DNA from: Candidatus Bathycorpusculum fermentans
Lineage (GTDB): Archaea > Thermoproteota > Bathyarchaeia > Bathyarchaeales > Bathycorpusculaceae
DNA length: 18,630 nt
Assembly: GCA_009787175.1 (NCBI GenBank)
Contig: WRGM01000155.1
Coordinates: 1 to 18,630 of the forward strand
Direction of reading: 5' to 3'
This document shows positions 1 through 6,855 of this stretch, in pieces (within the stretch, counting starts at the first letter, position 1; each line of letters begins with the position of its first letter). The notes under the pieces were generated by a model. It had not been told where the DNA came from and did not search any database. It saw nothing but the letters and a program-made list of their open reading frames with translations. A program made the position numbers and the translations under genes.

Positions 1-215
1 AAAACACTATAAAAAGCCCCTAATACAAAAATAACCAAAAACCAAACCTAAAACTAACACCTATTACTTAAAATTGAGAAGTTAGGGCTCAAAATACAGC
101 CAAAAAGACAAATGTTTAAACCCTAGAAAAAAACAATAGAAGTCTAGTAGTGTAAATCAGCGGAATCGTAAGTCAGGGTGTTTGCCCCTGTTGAACAGTT
201 TCTTTTTAAGAGGGG
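1..215. other. Left-edge intergenic region, no gene
   Basis: I see no credible coding frame here. The first 60 bases are almost free of G (about 13% G+T on the plus strand). A short hairpin, CAGGG (174-178) pairing with CCCTG (186-190), is followed on the plus strand by a T-rich stretch at 200-207. That could end rightward transcription coming from outside the window, facing the 3' end of the minus-strand gene at 216. I cannot tell whether it is functional. Confidence 0.4.
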
Positions 216-791
216 TTATTCATCTAGGAATTCTTGGACTATCATGCCTTTTAAGAGTTCACATTTTTGAAGTTTATATCCGAATCCTTGCATTATGCCT
301 TCTATGAATTTTGCGAGCAGACGAGTTGCATCATCTGAGAGGACTGTTGAAACACAGCGTACGCGTGCTGTTGCTCCGAAACGTTTTACCTCTATCTCAT
401 TTAAATCCCAGCGGCTGGCTTCCAAAAAGTCCTCTAAGGCTTTAACGGGGTCATAGAAGCGTTCTTTTAAGTATTTACCATGCCATTTTCCACTTTCAAA
501 CCAGACGTTTGCAACGTTTTCTCTATCAGTTTTACAAGAGGTGGCGGTTAAAAAGTTTAAAACGTCTAATGGGACAAAGGCTCCGCCTAAAATTTTTTGA
601 GCATACATTACTTCAAAAAACTGTCCAAGTTGTTTAAGATCATATCCGGCAGAGGTTACCTTTACAGCTTGTGTTAAAGCTTCTTCTAAAAATTTTGTAA
701 TAGTTTCCCCACGTCGTCTTGCCGCTTTGGTAATTTCTTCAACAAGATCATAGCTTACGGAAACGAGTTTTTTGTCTTTACGCTGTGCCAT
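216..791 (-). CDS. RHH-like DNA-binding paralogue B, unknown effector domain
   Basis: This is a predicted 191-residue protein of unknown specific role. After a basic start (MAQRKDKK), the first ~45 residues read as a beta-strand followed by two helices (VSVSYDLVEEITKAARRRG, then TITKFLEEALTQA), the layout of a ribbon-helix-helix DNA-binding domain. The remaining ~140 residues share landmarks with the upstream gene: a WFESG motif, a mid-protein Trp-containing segment, and a C-terminal pattern of FIEGIMQGFGYK followed by an LLKGMI strand. This ending recalls small ligand-binding domains of the V4R type, but the cysteines typical of V4R are absent, so I do not assign it. I chose ATG at 791, which has GAGGAG 11 nt upstream; GTG at 803 is an alternative. 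Either start lies inside the end of the upstream paralogue, so the pair is probably translationally coupled. An autoregulating heteromeric regulator is an inference. Confidence 0.72.
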   Translation of the reverse strand: MAQRKDKKLVSVSYDLVEEITKAARRRGETITKFLEEALTQAVKVTSAGYDLKQLGQFFEVMYAQKILGGAFVPLDVLNFLTATSCKTDRENVANVWFESGKWHGKYLKERFYDPVKALEDFLEASRWDLNEIEVKRFGATARVRCVSTVLSDDATRLLAKFIEGIMQGFGYKLQKCELLKGMIVQEFLDE

Positions 792-1383
792 CCTCTTTAC
801 CACTCCTCACTACATTTAAACGTATTATACCACGAGAAATCTCTTGCTTAACAGTCTTATATCCAAACTTTTCCATAGCACCAACTATAAAAGAAGCGAA
901 AAGAAATGTGTAGCCTTCCGTAAACCTTGGACTTGTCACATTTATAGACACATTTTCACCAGTTAACTCGAATTTTAGCTCAGGTGCATTCCAAGTAAAA
1001 GCAGATAAATCATTTCTAAATTGATCAAACGGAGATGACGTTACACCACTAGTAGTATAACGTGTTGCGAACCAAACACCAGACTCAAACCAATTTCTAA
1101 GAGACGCACGTTTATCCTTAGCATAAGCAACATCAGCTAAGTCATACCATAAACGCTCCAAACCTAAAACGAATCCAGAAACCTTTGCTGTCTCAATAAT
1201 CTTACGATCCTCAACAACGCGCTTCAAGCTGAATTTTAACTCATCAGAATCTATGACCAACTGAAAGAGCTCATTAATTAACTCAAACTGACTAGAACAC
1301 TGTTCCTTCGCAATCTTCCCTACGCGATCTAGTAAATCCTCCCTTACCACGAAAGTTTTACGACGAATATTGGATTTCTTCAA
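778..1383 (-). CDS. RHH-like DNA-binding paralogue A, unknown effector domain
   Basis: This 201-residue protein is the first gene of a two-gene unit. Its N-terminus (RRKTFVVREDLLDRVGKIA, then SSQFELINELFQLVI) again fits a ribbon-helix-helix strand-helix-helix layout. The C-terminal part has the same landmarks as the downstream gene: NWFESGVWF around residues 107-115, and FIVGAMEKFGYKT followed by a short strand near the end. The two are therefore diverged tandem paralogues. The start is TTG, preceded by AGGTTGA about 6 nt upstream; no in-frame ATG lies close by. A TATA-like GTATATTT lies around 1403-1411, only about 25 nt upstream, so the mRNA leader may be very short. The upstream ~230 bp hold no other gene, so this is the likely operon start. 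The role as a transcription factor is inferred from fold pattern only. Confidence 0.72.
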   Translation of the reverse strand: MKKSNIRRKTFVVREDLLDRVGKIAKEQCSSQFELINELFQLVIDSDELKFSLKRVVEDRKIIETAKVSGFVLGLERLWYDLADVAYAKDKRASLRNWFESGVWFATRYTTSGVTSSPFDQFRNDLSAFTWNAPELKFELTGENVSINVTSPRFTEGYTFLFASFIVGAMEKFGYKTVKQEISRGIIRLNVVRSGKEDGTA

Positions 1384-1614
1384 TACATATCAACCTGTAA
1401 TCAAATATACGATAGCATAGAGTACATTTCAGATTGCCATTAGGAGATATACTGCAAAATGTCACATAATAAGTTTGCCATAGAACAACTGGTACTAAAA
1501 AATAGACACAAAAATCAGGCAGAGAAATATTACATTTCACCGTTTTATAAAAAAACATCAGTAAATTGAAAAATAAGATATACAGTATTAATGTTACATT
1601 AGTAGGTGAGAAAT
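1384..1614. other. Intergenic region upstream of the RHH pair
   Basis: This AT-rich spacer carries the promoter side of the minus-strand RHH pair (TATA-like element near 1403-1411). A minus-strand open frame at 1358-1558 overlaps the RHH coding start, is rich in Cys and Phe, and lacks protein-like character, so I do not call it. On the plus strand a GATATACAG element near 1577-1585 could serve the micro-ORF that follows. Near 1560 the plus-strand base composition switches sharply from A/C-rich to T/G-rich. Confidence 0.4.
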
Positions 1615-1674
1615 ATGAAGAGCTTAGATATTAAGCCAGTAACACAAGTTTATTTGATAGAAAAATGGGTTTAA
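1615..1674 (+). CDS. Possible 19-residue micro-ORF
   Basis: A 19-codon frame (MKSLDIKPVTQVYLIEKWV) starts at ATG 1615. It has AGGTGA about 6 nt upstream and a TATA-like GATATACAG about 35 nt upstream, the spacing expected for an archaeal promoter with a short leader. It ends convergently, overlapping the last 4 bases of purP. The signals could be chance in AT-rich DNA, and I recognise no family. I list it because both promoter-like and ribosome-binding signals are correctly spaced. Confidence 0.2.
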   Translation: MKSLDIKPVTQVYLIEKWV

Positions 1675-2759
1675 GCTATTATGTTTTGTAATTGTTTTTG
1701 TTTTACGGCGTTTTTTATTTCTAGTGCGATTCGTCGGCCCATGTACATGTTTTCGCCGTATCGCAGGTAAGCGTATGGTGATGTTCCTATGCCAATGTTT
1801 GTGCCTGCTACGATGCGTGCTGAAATTTCGAAAGTGTAAATTTTAAGGTCATCAGTGATTACTGTTTCAAGACAGAAGGGTCCTATGATGCCGGGAGGTG
1901 CAAGCTCTACAGCTTTTTTATGTACTGCTTCTCCCATGCGCATAACTTCAGGTAATAGAGATTCACGGAGAACCAGAGGAAAATTCCCAACTACAGTATA
2001 GGTCGGGTTAATGTTAATTTCAAGTTGCTCTGAGGCAGGAATTTTTCCTATGGAGTCAACAGCAGTCTCATATCGTCTATCCATAGAAAGCAGTTCAACA
2101 TCACCGTTGTCTATTGTGCTGCTAAAATAGCTAGGATACACATTTACACCTAACACATATTCTTGTAGATGAACAGTTTCAACATCTTGCCTTGTAATTA
2201 GACCACGTTTAATCATTTCGTCAGCTTTCTTGTTGAACTCTTTAGCAGAGTTAGCAAGAAAATAGCCTCTACCACCTTTAGCACCCTGCAATTTTGCAAT
2301 AACAAGACGGTCAATATCGTCAGGTGACTTAAAAGTTGCAGGCAACAGCAAGCCTGCCTGCCGGAGCCATTCTTCTTGGCTTTTACGGTTAGCCTCCCAA
2401 TGTAGTAATTTGCGGTTTCCCATCATAGGTACTTTGAGACTGCAGGTAAGCTGTTCTGTACTTAGATATGCAGTAAAGGAGCCATGTGGGATTAAAATAG
2501 CGTTAAGTCTGCGAAGACGTTCTTGCAGGTTTTCACTAAGAAGCTCTGTAAAATCGTTAACAATTATAAGCTCATCAGCAACAGGATACTTTTGGTACAT
2601 AATAGCGTCTTTTTCTTTACAAATGCAAACAGTACGTATGCCCTCATCTTTTGCGCCTTTAAAAATGTTAAGCGAAGAGTGAGAACCTAAAGTACATACC
2701 GCAATCTTTGACAGATCATATTTATCAACAACACGTTGAACATCTTGAGCCTCTATCAT
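1671..2759 (-). CDS. purP: PurP, formate-dependent FAICAR synthetase
   Basis: This 362-residue protein matches PurP, the archaeal ATP-grasp enzyme that formylates AICAR with formate and ATP to give FAICAR in de novo IMP synthesis. The length equals the usual ~360 residues. Visible family landmarks are GSHSSL (25-30) followed by GAKDEG, PHGSFTAYL (91-99), MGNRKLL (113-119), the nucleotide-binding glycine-rich loop GAKGGRGYF (159-167), QEYVLGVNVYPSYF, DRRYE (227-231), RESLL (265-269), GPFCLE, and EISARIVAGTN (311-321) before the SPYAYLRYG...MGRRIA ending. The ATG start overlaps the stop of the upstream paralogue (ATGA), indicating coupling in one operon. Downstream on the coding strand a short T-run near 1659-1663 may terminate the message. 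This is the copy that keeps the canonical motifs, so I take it to be the catalytically standard one. Confidence 0.93.
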   Translation of the reverse strand: MIEAQDVQRVVDKYDLSKIAVCTLGSHSSLNIFKGAKDEGIRTVCICKEKDAIMYQKYPVADELIIVNDFTELLSENLQERLRRLNAILIPHGSFTAYLSTEQLTCSLKVPMMGNRKLLHWEANRKSQEEWLRQAGLLLPATFKSPDDIDRLVIAKLQGAKGGRGYFLANSAKEFNKKADEMIKRGLITRQDVETVHLQEYVLGVNVYPSYFSSTIDNGDVELLSMDRRYETAVDSIGKIPASEQLEININPTYTVVGNFPLVLRESLLPEVMRMGEAVHKKAVELAPPGIIGPFCLETVITDDLKIYTFEISARIVAGTNIGIGTSPYAYLRYGENMYMGRRIALEIKNAVKQKQLQNIIA

Positions 2760-3859
2760 GTAACCACTTCAGATAATCTACCTTTACGTAAAGCCCGCTT
2801 AATTTCCATGGCAACACGTTTACCTGGACCAACTTCAACACCATACTTATACTTCATATAAGGCGAAGTTGGCTCAACACAGGGACACCCTGGAACACGT
2901 GGACTTACATCAAACACTTTGAACTCTAAATCTTTAGTAACAGCACCCTGCAACGCAAATAAGCCGATCATGCCAGGAGGATACTCTTTATGACATATGG
3001 AAACAAATTTTTCAGCTGCTTCAAAAATTTTCTCCAACTGACTCTCACGCATGGTCACTCCCTGATGACCAATTTCAATGTTTTGTGTAGGAATGTTAAG
3101 TTCAAGCTGTTCACGAGCAGGCATATCAAGAACGCCGTCAAGATCCGTTTGAATACGCCTATCAAAACCTAAAAGATCAATATCATCATTTAAGGGTGAA
3201 TAGAAATAGTTAGCATTAAACTTTGCACCTATAACATATTCCTCTATAACAGCCTCATCAAGAGCTTCCTGAGTTATAATACCGGCGCTTAACCGTTTTT
3301 CTGCCTCCCGTTGATACTCTGCATAACTTGAGGCATAAAAAAAAGCTCGCTCAATAGAACGCCCTTTCTCAGGAACTTTAATTATAACAGGACAATCAAT
3401 TTCCTTAGGAGATTTAACACTACGAGGCAACTCTATACCAGCCTTTTTCAACAGCCAAAGCTGATTTCGAGGCACAGTACGCTCCTCAGTTCTCAACAAA
3501 TACCGGTTACCCATTAATGGAACAGCAAAATTTTGCTCAACAGCATCATATCCGGCATAAACACTAAAAGAACGATTAGGCACAAAGACTGTGTTAAACT
3601 CTACAAGTTTCTTAACAATTTCAGGTTTAACAATATCTTGGAAACGATCGATATAGATAATTTTATCAAAAATGTTACGATAATAACGAGCATATGTCTT
3701 CTCACGTCCATTTTGACACACAACAACCGTTTTAAAACCTTCCTGCTTAGCACCAGCAGCTATTTCAAGCGCAGAATGACTACCTAAAACGCCAATATGT
3801 ACCTCTTCAGGATTATAACCCTCAATTACTTGATTAATCTGCTTCTGCATATGCAACAT
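2756..3859 (-). CDS. Diverged PurP paralogue (DUF1246/DUF1297 family)
   Basis: This 367-residue protein is clearly homologous to the downstream PurP along its whole length: GSHSAL at 26-31, GAKQEG, MGNRYLLR, EEYVIGAKFNANYFYSPL, DRRI, RESQL, and an SPYMKYKYG...GKRVAMEIKRA ending. Several conserved segments differ. PHGSF is PNRSF, the glycine-rich loop GAKGGRGYF is replaced by PEKGRSIERAFFY (163-175), GPFCLE is GLFALQ, and EISARIVAGTN is DVSPRVPGCPC. Archaea are known to carry PurP paralogues of unproven function. Options are a second FAICAR synthetase, a partner subunit, or a different ligase on a related substrate. I chose ATG 3859 because GAGGAG (3870-3875) lies 10 nt upstream; the longer start at 3880 would place that motif inside the gene. 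It is the first gene of the purP operon. Confidence 0.88.
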   Translation of the reverse strand: MLHMQKQINQVIEGYNPEEVHIGVLGSHSALEIAAGAKQEGFKTVVVCQNGREKTYARYYRNIFDKIIYIDRFQDIVKPEIVKKLVEFNTVFVPNRSFSVYAGYDAVEQNFAVPLMGNRYLLRTEERTVPRNQLWLLKKAGIELPRSVKSPKEIDCPVIIKVPEKGRSIERAFFYASSYAEYQREAEKRLSAGIITQEALDEAVIEEYVIGAKFNANYFYSPLNDDIDLLGFDRRIQTDLDGVLDMPAREQLELNIPTQNIEIGHQGVTMRESQLEKIFEAAEKFVSICHKEYPPGMIGLFALQGAVTKDLEFKVFDVSPRVPGCPCVEPTSPYMKYKYGVEVGPGKRVAMEIKRALRKGRLSEVVT

Positions 3860-3899
3860 TATTCTTTGTCTCCTCAACATAACATTTATGACACTTACT

Positions 3900-3911
3900 A
3901 ATATATTATTG
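3900..3911 (-). promoter_or_regulatory. TATA element for the purP operon
   Basis: AATAATATATT on the minus strand lies about 46 nt upstream of the chosen start at 3859. Archaeal transcription usually begins about 25 nt downstream of TATA, so the mRNA would start near 3880. That gives a ~20-nt leader containing the GAGGAG ribosome-binding motif, and it supports the 3859 start over 3880. No operator-like repeat was seen nearby. Confidence 0.5.
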
Positions 3912-4084
3912 AGGAATCAAACAGGCTCAAACTACAACCGCCAGCGTCAACGAGCAAAAGATATCTGTTACAGACAAACTTTTTTACGTCTCCGCGTTTG
4001 AAACCTCAAATATTACACTTAGCAAGAGAAATACTAAATTTACCCTTATATTATTTTAGATAAACAAAAGATTAACTATAGAAG

Positions 4085-4103
4085 AAAAAAGCGTTATAAC
4101 GCT
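4085..4103 (-). terminator. Palindrome plus oligo-T terminator after ppcA
   Basis: On the minus strand the perfect palindrome AGCGTTATAACGCT (4090-4103) runs directly into a TTTTTT tract (4085-4090). It sits about 25 nt beyond the PEP carboxylase stop codon. Archaeal termination mainly needs the oligo-T, and the hairpin makes this a particularly clear transcription end. Confidence 0.65.
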
Positions 4104-4127
4104 AAATTAAATGTGATAGTTGATGTT

Positions 4128-5705
4128 TTATCCCAGACATCGTCTAATTTTTGCGGCTTCAAATAGGGCTTTGCGTGCTTCTGTTTCTTCGCCTTCGAGA
4201 TAGTTAATTAGGAAATTGTTAGTAAAGTTTTCATGTTTACGGTGTTCAAGTGTTCGAGGACCGAGTTTAGTGTCAAGTTTTTCTTCTATTGTCTTAAGAT
4301 CAGCAATTATACGAGTTAAGGCAAGTCGCAGAGTGTCAACATTCATACCTGCACGTTTAGCAACACGAGAATGCATTTCCATTATCATGTTAACGTTTTC
4401 CCAGCTAACATAACCGCTGACAGCACAATAGTCATGTTTTAAGTTAACATATATTTTACTTAACGCTCTATATTCTGACTCTGTTAAATCTTCAAGAACT
4501 TTTGCACCTATAAATTCAGGTGGAACACCTATGCTGTATAGGGCAGAAGCGAAGGGTATAGCTCTTGGCAGACTTACTCCTGCAACACTTCGGCTATAAC
4601 CAAATAGGCCTATGTGTAGTTTTCTAGCGCGCCTTGGGGGAACATAGGGTGAAAAACTGTTTACAAGTGGCGCAAGCACTTCAGCTACGTGTTCATACTG
4701 TTTTTTACATTTATCAAGCACACTTGCAAGTAGCGCTTCTTCTTCTGCCGAGATAGGATCAGGTTCACCATTTGGTAATTGTTCATTTAAAGTTTTTACA
4801 AACGCTTGTACTTGCTCTAAAGGATAGTCATAACGAGCAGCAGACTGGACAGTTACAGTAGATAAGCCTTTGTATTCCTGCAAGAAATGCTCCACATTAT
4901 CAGGTGAGAGATGTCCACGGAAAGGTTTAGAGCCAACACCAAGTATAGGATGAATGGAAACGTTTTCTTGCTTTTCAAGTTTTTTAAGTTTATAGAGCCC
5001 AATTTTTGAGAGCAAAACAGCACAGATTAAACCATAGTTTAATGCAGGATCAGAACGAGCTATGAAGACACGCATATGCTTAGGCTTAACAGCTTTAATA
5101 TATGGCTGGACAATAGTGTCTACATTATATATACTCGTAAAATCTTCAACTAATGGAATAACATTTACAGCTTTAGGATTTGTTTGACCCACCCAATCCT
5201 TAGCCTTAGTATTCTCATCTAATAATGCCTCTTCATCATGAACTATAGCATTCTTATAATAATTATATAACCAAACAGGCTCCTTGCCATCTGTCGTAAA
5301 CGGCAAGATAACCTCAAAAATAGGCGTTATATCTTTCTTATAAAAACTCGACGCAGCATCATATGCCATAGGAATATTTTGCAAAGTTTCAGTTACAACT
5401 TTCTTTTCAATAGCCTCAATCTTCGGGTTAGGTATTCGATAAGTTAGAAATTCATCTTTCCCTACTATATGATTTTCAAAAAACTTCCAGTGCTTATCCA
5501 TTAACTTACGAAGAACACGCGTATCAACATCCTTACCCTCACTATCCCACATAACCTCCTGACAACCCAAAGTCTCATAAGCATAATACGCCTCAAACAC
5601 CTCAGCGTTACCATCAATTACAGTAGCTTTACACCATTCAGGCACATTTACATTATCAGGATGCTGCGTTGACATAGTCTTAGGAATACTTAATTCATTT
5701 TTCAT
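4128..5705 (-). CDS. ppcA: Archaeal-type phosphoenolpyruvate carboxylase
   Basis: This 525-residue enzyme carboxylates PEP with bicarbonate to oxaloacetate and phosphate, feeding the TCA/aspartate branch from PEP. It belongs to the short archaeal PEPC family (about 480-530 residues), roughly half the size of bacterial PEPC. Family landmarks include TMSTQHPDN (10-18), EVMWDSEGKDVDTR, HPILGVGSKPFRGHLSPDN, TVQSAARYDYP, and GYSRSVAGVSLPRAIPFASALYSIGVPPEFIG in the C-terminal half. I chose ATG 5705 because the conserved N-terminus starts just after it and GTGAG lies about 4 nt upstream; a start at 5762 would add 19 hydrophobic residues not expected in this cytosolic family. It appears to be a single-gene unit, bounded by a 400-bp spacer upstream and a strong terminator downstream. 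Codons shift from G/T-ending near the 5' end to A/C-ending near the 3' end. Confidence 0.95.
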   Translation of the reverse strand: MKNELSIPKTMSTQHPDNVNVPEWCKATVIDGNAEVFEAYYAYETLGCQEVMWDSEGKDVDTRVLRKLMDKHWKFFENHIVGKDEFLTYRIPNPKIEAIEKKVVTETLQNIPMAYDAASSFYKKDITPIFEVILPFTTDGKEPVWLYNYYKNAIVHDEEALLDENTKAKDWVGQTNPKAVNVIPLVEDFTSIYNVDTIVQPYIKAVKPKHMRVFIARSDPALNYGLICAVLLSKIGLYKLKKLEKQENVSIHPILGVGSKPFRGHLSPDNVEHFLQEYKGLSTVTVQSAARYDYPLEQVQAFVKTLNEQLPNGEPDPISAEEEALLASVLDKCKKQYEHVAEVLAPLVNSFSPYVPPRRARKLHIGLFGYSRSVAGVSLPRAIPFASALYSIGVPPEFIGAKVLEDLTESEYRALSKIYVNLKHDYCAVSGYVSWENVNMIMEMHSRVAKRAGMNVDTLRLALTRIIADLKTIEEKLDTKLGPRTLEHRKHENFTNNFLINYLEGEETEARKALFEAAKIRRCLG

Positions 5706-5975
5706 ATACTCACACTTCAAAGTCTCAAACACTGAAACAACAAAAAGAGAAAATACACACAACTATTTCAATTTTACAACAACATACAGAACTTTTCCAA
5801 CTATCTTCTACAAAATTTAACACTACAAATTAACGACAACTAAATTACTAACACAAAAGAAACAGCCATAGTTCCCTCCAGCACGATTTTTCAAAAAATA
5901 TTCATGAAACGAACCTGAACGCGCAGACGAGGACATCTTCAAAACCTAGTACCACTCAATTTATCATTCAACAAA
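5706..5975. other. AT-rich spacer upstream of ppcA
   Basis: No gene was found on either strand. The plus strand is strongly A/C-rich (about 25% G+T at 5701-5760). The ppcA promoter must lie here, but no single TATA element stands out. Around 5961-5986 an imperfect inverted repeat (TTATCATTCA, six bases, TGAACGATAA; one mismatch per arm) borders the regulator remnant that follows. Confidence 0.4.
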
Positions 5976-6101
5976 ATGAACGATAAACAAAATTTGAACG
6001 ATAACATGAACGATCGTAAACGTATTTTTGCCTACATTGTGCAGAACGGGGCGATTAGCACAACATAAGCTGCGCAAACCATCGGGTGTTCACACAGTAC
6101 T
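5976..6101 (+). pseudogene. Remnant of a winged-helix/HTH regulator N-terminus
   Basis: From ATG 5976 the plus strand encodes a short Asn/Asp-rich lead (MNDKQNLNDNMND), then RKRIFAYIVQNGAISTT, then a TAA stop at 6066-6068, and in the same frame AAQTIGCSHSTF. Joined across the stop, this has the shape of the first helices of a winged-helix DNA-binding domain: a basic helix, a turn at GAIST, a positioning helix, and a recognition helix starting SHST. The likeness then ends, and the frame runs into the convergent gene ending at 6103. I infer a decayed regulator gene, interrupted by a nonsense codon and cut off at its 3' side. A functional 30-residue peptide is a less likely alternative. The repeated TGAACGAT octamers at 5977, 5995 and 6007 come from its ND-containing codons. 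Confidence 0.4.
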
Positions 6102-6102
6102 T

Positions 6103-6444
6103 TTAGTTTTTCTTTTCCATAAGTTTAGCGAGTGTGACTATGAATCTTTCTATTCGTTCTCGTGTTCTTCCGAAGTCGAGTACAGATGTTATTGTTGTTA
6201 CGGGTGTTTCGCCGTTAATTAGCATTCGGGTGGTTTTTTCATTAACAGTGGTTAGGGCGAGTTTTATGGTTGAAGGATAGGACATGAATGCTCCTTTTGT
6301 TTTGATGGTTAATTGGTACATGTTTTTGTTGGATTCTTGTATGATCCACTCTAATTGTGTAATGGCTTTTGAAATATTTTCCCAGATCTGTTCTATAGGA
6401 TAGTCGATTTCTACATGTTCTGTTTCTTCACGTGTATACGCCAT
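6103..6444 (-). CDS. Small protein of unknown function, end of the reductase operon
   Basis: This 113-residue protein has no signal peptide, membrane segment or cysteine. I do not recognise the family with certainty. The pattern is a strand (HVEIDYP), an amphipathic helix (IEQIWENISKAI), alternating beta strands (QLTIKTKG, TIKLALTTV, TRMLINGE), then a long C-terminal helix (RTRERIERFIVTLAKLME). This helix-strand layout fits a small alpha/beta barrel of the SRPBCC or DUF1499 kind, offered only as a fold guess. It follows the ferredoxin gene by 99 bp on the same strand, so it may be the last gene of the operon or have its own promoter (a TTTTATATG element lies near 6454-6462). A link to the reductase rests on position alone. 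Confidence 0.65.
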   Translation of the reverse strand: MAYTREETEHVEIDYPIEQIWENISKAITQLEWIIQESNKNMYQLTIKTKGAFMSYPSTIKLALTTVNEKTTRMLINGETPVTTITSVLDFGRTRERIERFIVTLAKLMEKKN

Positions 6445-6543
6445 GTTTCTTCATATAAAAAGAGAAGTGCTTGTACTTAACTTTTCAGCATGACACCATG
6501 TTTTGTACACTTAGTGGCGGATGAAAAGTGGGAATGTTAGGCA

Positions 6544-6837
6544 TTAATGGTTAATAGTGGTAGAGACGCATTTTATTGCTTTAGAGGGGCAGGATAGAAC
6601 GCATGGTGTATTGTTTTTTTCGGGTTTACATTCAGTGCAAATGTACTTAATTTTGTTGCAGTACTCTTTTTTAATAGATGCTACGGGTTTGTCTTCTAGG
6701 TCGATAAATTCAAGCGTTAACTGTAACGCGTTCTTTGGACATTGTTTTACGCATTTCTCACAGCTGGTACATTTGTCGGAGTCAATGATAACATAGTATT
6801 CGCCTGAGCCATCGGTGTAACCATAGTAGGTAATCAT
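6544..6837 (-). CDS. Two-cluster ferredoxin of the reductase operon
   Basis: This 97-residue iron-sulfur protein is the probable electron donor to the ATPases encoded upstream. Residues 23-34 hold a classic [4Fe-4S] motif, CTSCEKCVKQCP. A second, looser set (C59, C66, C69 of CTEC, then C78 and C82 of CVLSCP, and C89) can bind a second cluster with longer Cys spacing. The N-terminus (ITYYGYTDGSGEYYVIIDSDKC) resembles ferredoxins encoded beside benzoyl-CoA-reductase-type genes. The ATG is 18 bp from the ATPase stop with GATGAT just upstream, so it is co-transcribed. The neighbourhood suggests that it delivers low-potential electrons to the ATPase dimer. Confidence 0.85.
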   Translation of the reverse strand: MITYYGYTDGSGEYYVIIDSDKCTSCEKCVKQCPKNALQLTLEFIDLEDKPVASIKKEYCNKIKYICTECKPEKNNTPCVLSCPSKAIKCVSTTINH

Positions 6838-6855
6838 AGAATCATCTAACTATAT

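Noticed and set aside
1..120. Telomere-like or CRISPR-like repeats (CCTAA, TTAGGG words)
   Set aside because: The words are scattered and non-periodic; they reflect the extreme A/C bias of this stretch. No CRISPR array was seen anywhere in the window.
1358..1558. Minus-strand 66-codon open frame
   Set aside because: It overlaps the TTG-started RHH gene in another frame, has odd Cys/Phe/Tyr-rich composition, and no family likeness.
5961..6014. Replication-origin iterons
   Set aside because: The three TGAACGAT copies mostly come from ND codons of the HTH-like fragment, their spacing is irregular, and no Orc1/Cdc6 gene or origin recognition box was seen.
6028..6222. Plus-strand 64-codon frame
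   Set aside because: It overlaps the end of the 113-residue gene and runs in a different frame from the HTH-like remnant; the translation is low-complexity and Cys/Ser/Tyr-rich.
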